Assembly: GCA_041477005.1 (NCBI GenBank)
Contig: JBGOUJ010000320.1
Location: 1-8,835, forward strand
Reading direction: 5' to 3'
Length of the DNA stretch: 8,835 nucleotides
DNA from: JBGOUJ01 sp041477005
GTDB taxonomy: Bacteria > Acidobacteriota > Terriglobia > Bryobacterales > JACQDG01
The notes beneath the pieces are model-generated. The model did no database searches. It had not been told where the DNA came from and worked only from the letters and a program-made list of their open reading frames with translations. The translations under genes were made by a program, and so were the position numbers. Below, piece by piece: positions 6,428 through 8,835 of the stretch; the first letter of the stretch is position 1; every line of letters begins with the position of its first letter.

Positions 6428-8155
6428 TTGCCTCTCACCGCTCTCGACTGGGCCGTCGTCGCCGCCTACTTCCTTCTCAACATCGGGATTGGCTTTTATT
6501 ACAAGAATCGGGCCGGCAAGAGCCTGGAGGAATTCTTCGTCTCCGGCCGCAACGTCCCGTGGTGGCTCGCCGGGACCTCGATGGTCGCCACTACCTTCGC
6601 CGCCGACACGCCGCTCGCCGTCACCGGCATGGTCGCCAAGGGCGGCATCGCCGGCAATTGGCTGTGGTGGAACTTCGTCTTCAGCGGGATGCTGACGGTC
6701 TTCTTCTATGCCCGGCTGTGGCGGCGCAGCGGGGTGATGACCGACGTGGAGTTCGCCGAGCTGCGCTATTCGGGCAAGCCCGCCGCCTTCCTGCGCGGCT
6801 TCCGGGCGCTCTATCTCGGCCTGCCGATCAACTGCATCATCCTCGGCTGGGTGAATCTGGCGATGGTGAAGATCCTGTCGCTGATCTTGGGCATTACCAA
6901 GCTCCAGGCGGTGGTAACGGTCCTGGGCCTGATCGCCCTCACCGGCATGATCTCCACGATCGCCGGCCTGTGGGGCGTGCTGGTAACCGACGCCGTGCAG
7001 TTCGTCATCAAGATGACCATGGTCATCGTGCTGGCGGTCTTCGCCGTGCAAGCCGTGGGCGGCGTGGCCGAGATGAAGGCCAAGCTGCCCGCGCCCGCCC
7101 TCAGCTTCGTTCCCGATCTGCATTCGGCCTGGATGCCGATGATCACCTTCCTGGTCTACATCTCGGTGATCTGGTGGGCGACCTGGTATCCGGGAGCCGA
7201 GCCCGGCGGCGGCGGCTTCGTGGCCCAGCGGATGTTTTCCGCCCGCGACGAGCGGCACGCGCTCTGGGCCACGCTGTGGTTCAACGTGGCGCACTACGCG
7301 CTGCGGCCCTGGCCGTGGATCCTGGTGGCCCTGGTCTCGCTCATCCTGTTCCCGAATCTGAAGGACCCCGAGACCGGCTACGTGCGCGTGATGATCGCCT
7401 GCCTGCCGCCGGCGCTGCGCGGCCTGATGGTCGCCGCCTTCGCCGCCGCGTTCATGTCGACAATCGCTACGCAGTTGAACTGGGGCGCGAGCTACCTCAT
7501 CAACGATTTCTATAAGCGATTCCTCCGCAAGAGCGCCTCCCAGCAGCACTACGTCGTGGCCTCCCAACTGGCCACGGTGTTTCTGGCCATCGCCTCGGCC
7601 GTGGTGACGTTCTATATGGAGTCGATCGCCGGCGCCTGGAAGCTGCTGATCGTCACCGGCGCGGGTACCGGGACGGTGCTGATCCTGCGCTGGTTCTGGT
7701 GGCGGATCAACGCCTGGAGCGAAGTCTCCGCCATGGCGGCAGCATTCGCCGTGTCGTTCTTCCTGCAGTTGGGCGTCGGCTGGGACAGCGACGACCCCAT
7801 CGGCTTCGCCAAGATCATGCTCGTCACGGTCGGGGCAACGACGGTTGTGTGGCTCGCGGTAACCTTTCTGACCCCGCCCGAGCGTGAGGACAAGCTCGTA
7901 GCTTTCTTCGAACGCGTGCGCCCCTCGCCGGCGCTCTGGGGACCCATCGCCCAAAAGGCCGGCGGCTCGCTCGAAACGGAAAGCTTGGCCCTTAATTTCC
8001 GCAACTGGGCCGCCGGCTGCATCCTGATCTACGGCTCGCTGTTCGGCATAGGGAAAGTGATCTTGCAGGAGTGGCGCCAGGGCGTCCTCTTTCTGGCGGC
8101 CGCGGCCGTCGGCGTGGCCGTGTTGACCCGGCCGGACCAGAAGAAGCAGGAGTGA
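6428..8155 (+). CDS. Sodium:solute symporter (SSS family, TC 2.A.21)
   Basis: 575 residues, strongly hydrophobic, with roughly 13-15 predicted membrane segments by eye, starting at 7-25 and ending near 551-568. Family marks: N-terminal LDWAVVAAYFLLNIGIGFYY, GKSLEEFFVSGRNVPWWLAG (30-49), SMVATTFAADTPLAVTG (51-67), FVAQRMFSARDERHA (264-278), and the TM8-like AAFAAAFMSTIATQLNWGAS (336-355), where S344/T345 correspond to the usual Na+-site region. The loop LTPPEREDKLVAFFERVRP (481-499) is typical of the long bacterial SSS C-terminus. It couples Na+ entry to solute uptake across the inner membrane; the solute (sugar, amino acid or other) cannot be inferred. The only in-frame start is TTG at 6428-6430, since a TAA lies at 6419-6421, and no Shine-Dalgarno precedes it. 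It lies 49 bp after the exported-protein gene on the same strand, separated by a hairpin, so co-transcription is uncertain. Confidence 0.94.
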   Translation: MPLTALDWAVVAAYFLLNIGIGFYYKNRAGKSLEEFFVSGRNVPWWLAGTSMVATTFAADTPLAVTGMVAKGGIAGNWLWWNFVFSGMLTVFFYARLWRRSGVMTDVEFAELRYSGKPAAFLRGFRALYLGLPINCIILGWVNLAMVKILSLILGITKLQAVVTVLGLIALTGMISTIAGLWGVLVTDAVQFVIKMTMVIVLAVFAVQAVGGVAEMKAKLPAPALSFVPDLHSAWMPMITFLVYISVIWWATWYPGAEPGGGGFVAQRMFSARDERHALWATLWFNVAHYALRPWPWILVALVSLILFPNLKDPETGYVRVMIACLPPALRGLMVAAFAAAFMSTIATQLNWGASYLINDFYKRFLRKSASQQHYVVASQLATVFLAIASAVVTFYMESIAGAWKLLIVTGAGTGTVLILRWFWWRINAWSEVSAMAAAFAVSFFLQLGVGWDSDDPIGFAKIMLVTVGATTVVWLAVTFLTPPEREDKLVAFFERVRPSPALWGPIAQKAGGSLETESLALNFRNWAAGCILIYGSLFGIGKVILQEWRQGVLFLAAAAVGVAVLTRPDQKKQE

Positions 8156-8397
8156 GCCCGTGGGCTTCAGGCCGCCCCGGAGGCCAACATCGGCGCCGCG
8201 CTCCAGACAGGCAGCCAACTCGCAATCCAGCGGCTGTTTACCGAAGGATTGTAGGCTCGAGTCCCACTTGGGGAGCCGGGTTTTGAGTTACGAACTTCCT
8301 CTCCGCGGTTAACAACGGCCTCGGAAGCAGGCGTTTCCTGTCTGTGGCGCCCGGACCGCATCAGCCTGTATCGGACCGATGATTGCAGTGGCGGGCT
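8156..8397. other. Noncoding stretch between symporter and small hypothetical ORF
   Basis: Apart from the tRNA-Asn remnant, nothing is recognisable. A short near-palindrome AGCCC/GGGCT (8155-8159/8162-8166) with too small a loop lies just after the symporter stop; it lacks a T run and is not called a terminator. Small open frames crossing this area have no recognisable protein character. Confidence 0.5.
8229..8278 (+). pseudogene. Remnant of tRNA-Asn(GTT): anticodon arm to 3' end
   Basis: The spacing matches tRNA positions 27-76 exactly. Seen: anticodon stem 8229-8233/8241-8245 with three good pairs; loop CTGTTTA (8234-8240) with T33 and anticodon GTT at 8236-8238; 5-nt variable loop; T stem GTAGG/CCCAC with one A-C mismatch; T loop CTCGAGT (8256-8262); acceptor 3' strand TTGGGGA (8268-8274); discriminator G73; then CCG instead of CCA. 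No upstream TCCCCAA partner for the acceptor stem and no foldable D arm are present. Defects at T54 (C), position 37 (T instead of purine) and the T stem indicate a nonfunctional fragment. It could be an old attachment-site duplication or a decayed gene. Confidence 0.6.
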
Positions 8398-8673
8398 TCA
8401 TGCTGCCACCTCTTCATCGGCTGCATCGTTCGGCTTGGAGTGCTCCCCGCTGAGCCGCTCCAATTCGCGCCAGTACTCCAATTCAATTCGGAGCGCTTCG
8501 TCGCCCATCTGCGACAGTTCCTGATACCGCGCATGCCGGGTGCGCCAATGCGTTGTTTGGTTATTCCGTCGGCCCAGGTTCTCAGGCAGGAACCATTCCA
8601 CCTCTAGCACCCGTTCGCGGCAGCTTTGGGCTTGCACAGGAGGCGGCAGGGTCAGGCCACGCACAACGGGCAA
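8398..8673 (-). CDS. Small hypothetical protein, possibly a truncated RusA-like fragment
   Basis: 91 residues from TTG 8673-8671. A GTG at 8664-8662 is an alternative, and a TGA lies two codons above the TTG. No Shine-Dalgarno is visible at either start. Codon third positions are mostly G or C, and the C-terminal part (about 52-77: SQMGDEALRIELEYWRELER) reads like an amphipathic helix, which favours real coding. The core EVEWFLPENLGRRNN followed by HWRTRHARYQEL faintly recalls the N-terminal region of RusA-like/phage hypothetical proteins. The later Asp-rich motif of that family is absent, so it would be truncated. No signal peptide or membrane segment. Function unknown; it may be a decayed gene or a chance ORF. 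Confidence 0.4.
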   Translation of the reverse strand: MPVVRGLTLPPPVQAQSCRERVLEVEWFLPENLGRRNNQTTHWRTRHARYQELSQMGDEALRIELEYWRELERLSGEHSKPNDAADEEVAA

Positions 8674-8703
8674 AGGTCAATAGAATCGGCCCGAGTCGGC
8701 TTG

Positions 8704-8733
8704 TTGACTTAGGGCTGGCTCGGGCCCTAAGAT
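8704..8733 (+). promoter_or_regulatory. Candidate promoter of the kinase gene with inverted repeat in the spacer
   Basis: TTGACT (8704-8709) and TAAGAT (8728-8733) are separated by 18 nt and resemble sigma70-type -35 and -10 elements. Transcription would begin near 8740, giving a short leader before ATG 8757. A perfect 8-bp inverted repeat, CTTAGGGC (8708-8715)/GCCCTAAG (8724-8731), fills the spacer and touches both elements, as an operator would. Confidence 0.4.
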
Positions 8734-8741
8734 GGGCGGCC

Positions 8742-8749
8742 AAGGTAGG
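8742..8749 (+). promoter_or_regulatory. Ribosome binding site of the kinase gene
   Basis: AAGGTAGG ends 7 nt before ATG 8757-8759 and supports that start. Confidence 0.6.
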
Positions 8750-8756
8750 TTCCTGC

Positions 8757-8835
8757 ATGATCGGTCAGACCCTGGGCCATTACCGAATTGAATCCAAGCT
8801 CGGCGAGGGCGGGATGGGCGTGGTCTACAAGGCCC
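8757..8835 (+). CDS. Hanks-type Ser/Thr protein kinase, N-terminus only
   Basis: ATG 8757-8759 opens a frame that runs off the right edge after 26 codons plus one base. The segment reads GHYRIESKLGEGGMGVVYKA at residues 7-26, the first beta strand and glycine-rich ATP-binding loop (GxGxxGxVY) of a PknB-like bacterial Ser/Thr kinase. The subdomain-II lysine and everything beyond lie outside the window, so catalytic competence, membrane anchoring and sensor domains cannot be judged. A Shine-Dalgarno and a candidate promoter with an inverted repeat lie just upstream. Such kinases are very numerous in Acidobacteria, which fits the TIGR03437-type domain found in this window. Confidence 0.9.
   Translation, partial: MIGQTLGHYRIESKLGEGGMGVVYKA

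Noticed and set aside
5428..6438. 336-codon minus-strand frame opposite the exported protein
   Set aside because: Low-complexity G/R/A/Q composition with no motif; a shadow of the TIGR03437-type region.
8155..8168. Possible terminator right after the symporter stop
   Set aside because: The AGCCC/GGGCT stem leaves a loop of only two bases and no T tract follows.
6416..8218. 600-codon open frame on the minus strand opposite the symporter
   Set aside because: Its composition (rich in H, R, D, G and Q, with no domain pattern) is what a GC-rich antisense frame of a membrane protein gives. The plus-strand symporter fully explains the region.
8304..8319. Reverse-strand TTGTTAACCG resembling a second tRNA-Asn anticodon loop
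   Set aside because: The flanking bases do not form an anticodon stem and no T arm or acceptor follows, so it is likely chance.
1..8835. CRISPR array, insertion sequence or rRNA
   Set aside because: No regularly spaced repeats, no transposase or terminal inverted repeat pair, and no rRNA-like stretch were seen.

Overview
The window is GC-rich, densely coding bacterial DNA. The large exported protein at 3733-6378 ends in a domain of the TIGR03437 type, a C-terminal module known mainly from Solibacter-like Acidobacteria (Solibacteres/Bryobacterales). That makes an acidobacterial chromosome of this kind the best guess. Frequent TTG starts and a Hanks-type protein kinase at the right edge fit but prove nothing.

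Left third (1-3302, minus strand): three genes read right to left in an apparent operon. First is a P-loop kinase-like/dCMP deaminase fusion (2304-3302). After 23 bp comes a fatty-acyl-CoA synthetase (652-2280). Its stop overlaps by 4 bp (ATGA) the start of a crotonase-superfamily protein (1-655, cut by the left edge). The last two form a plausible acyl-CoA activation and processing pair. The link to the nucleotide enzyme is unclear.

Centre (3303-6378): a divergent intergenic region of about 430 bp without a convincing gene is followed by an 881-residue secreted multidomain protein. Its parts are a signal peptide, a beta-rich PPC-like region, two laminin-B-like repeats, a BACON-like Ig domain and the TIGR03437-type C-terminus. 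A GC-rich hairpin separates it from a sodium:solute symporter (6428-8155).

Right end (8156-8835): a degraded 3' part of a tRNA-Asn(GTT), a small minus-strand hypothetical ORF, a short divergent promoter region with a perfect 8-bp inverted repeat, and the first 26 codons of a Ser/Thr protein kinase.

The most interesting item is the deaminase fusion. Its layout and motifs resemble fungal Dcd1 more than ordinary bacterial dCMP deaminases, and its N-terminal Walker A motif is intact. No clearly new multigene system is visible. All homology statements rest on motif recognition by eye, not on searches.
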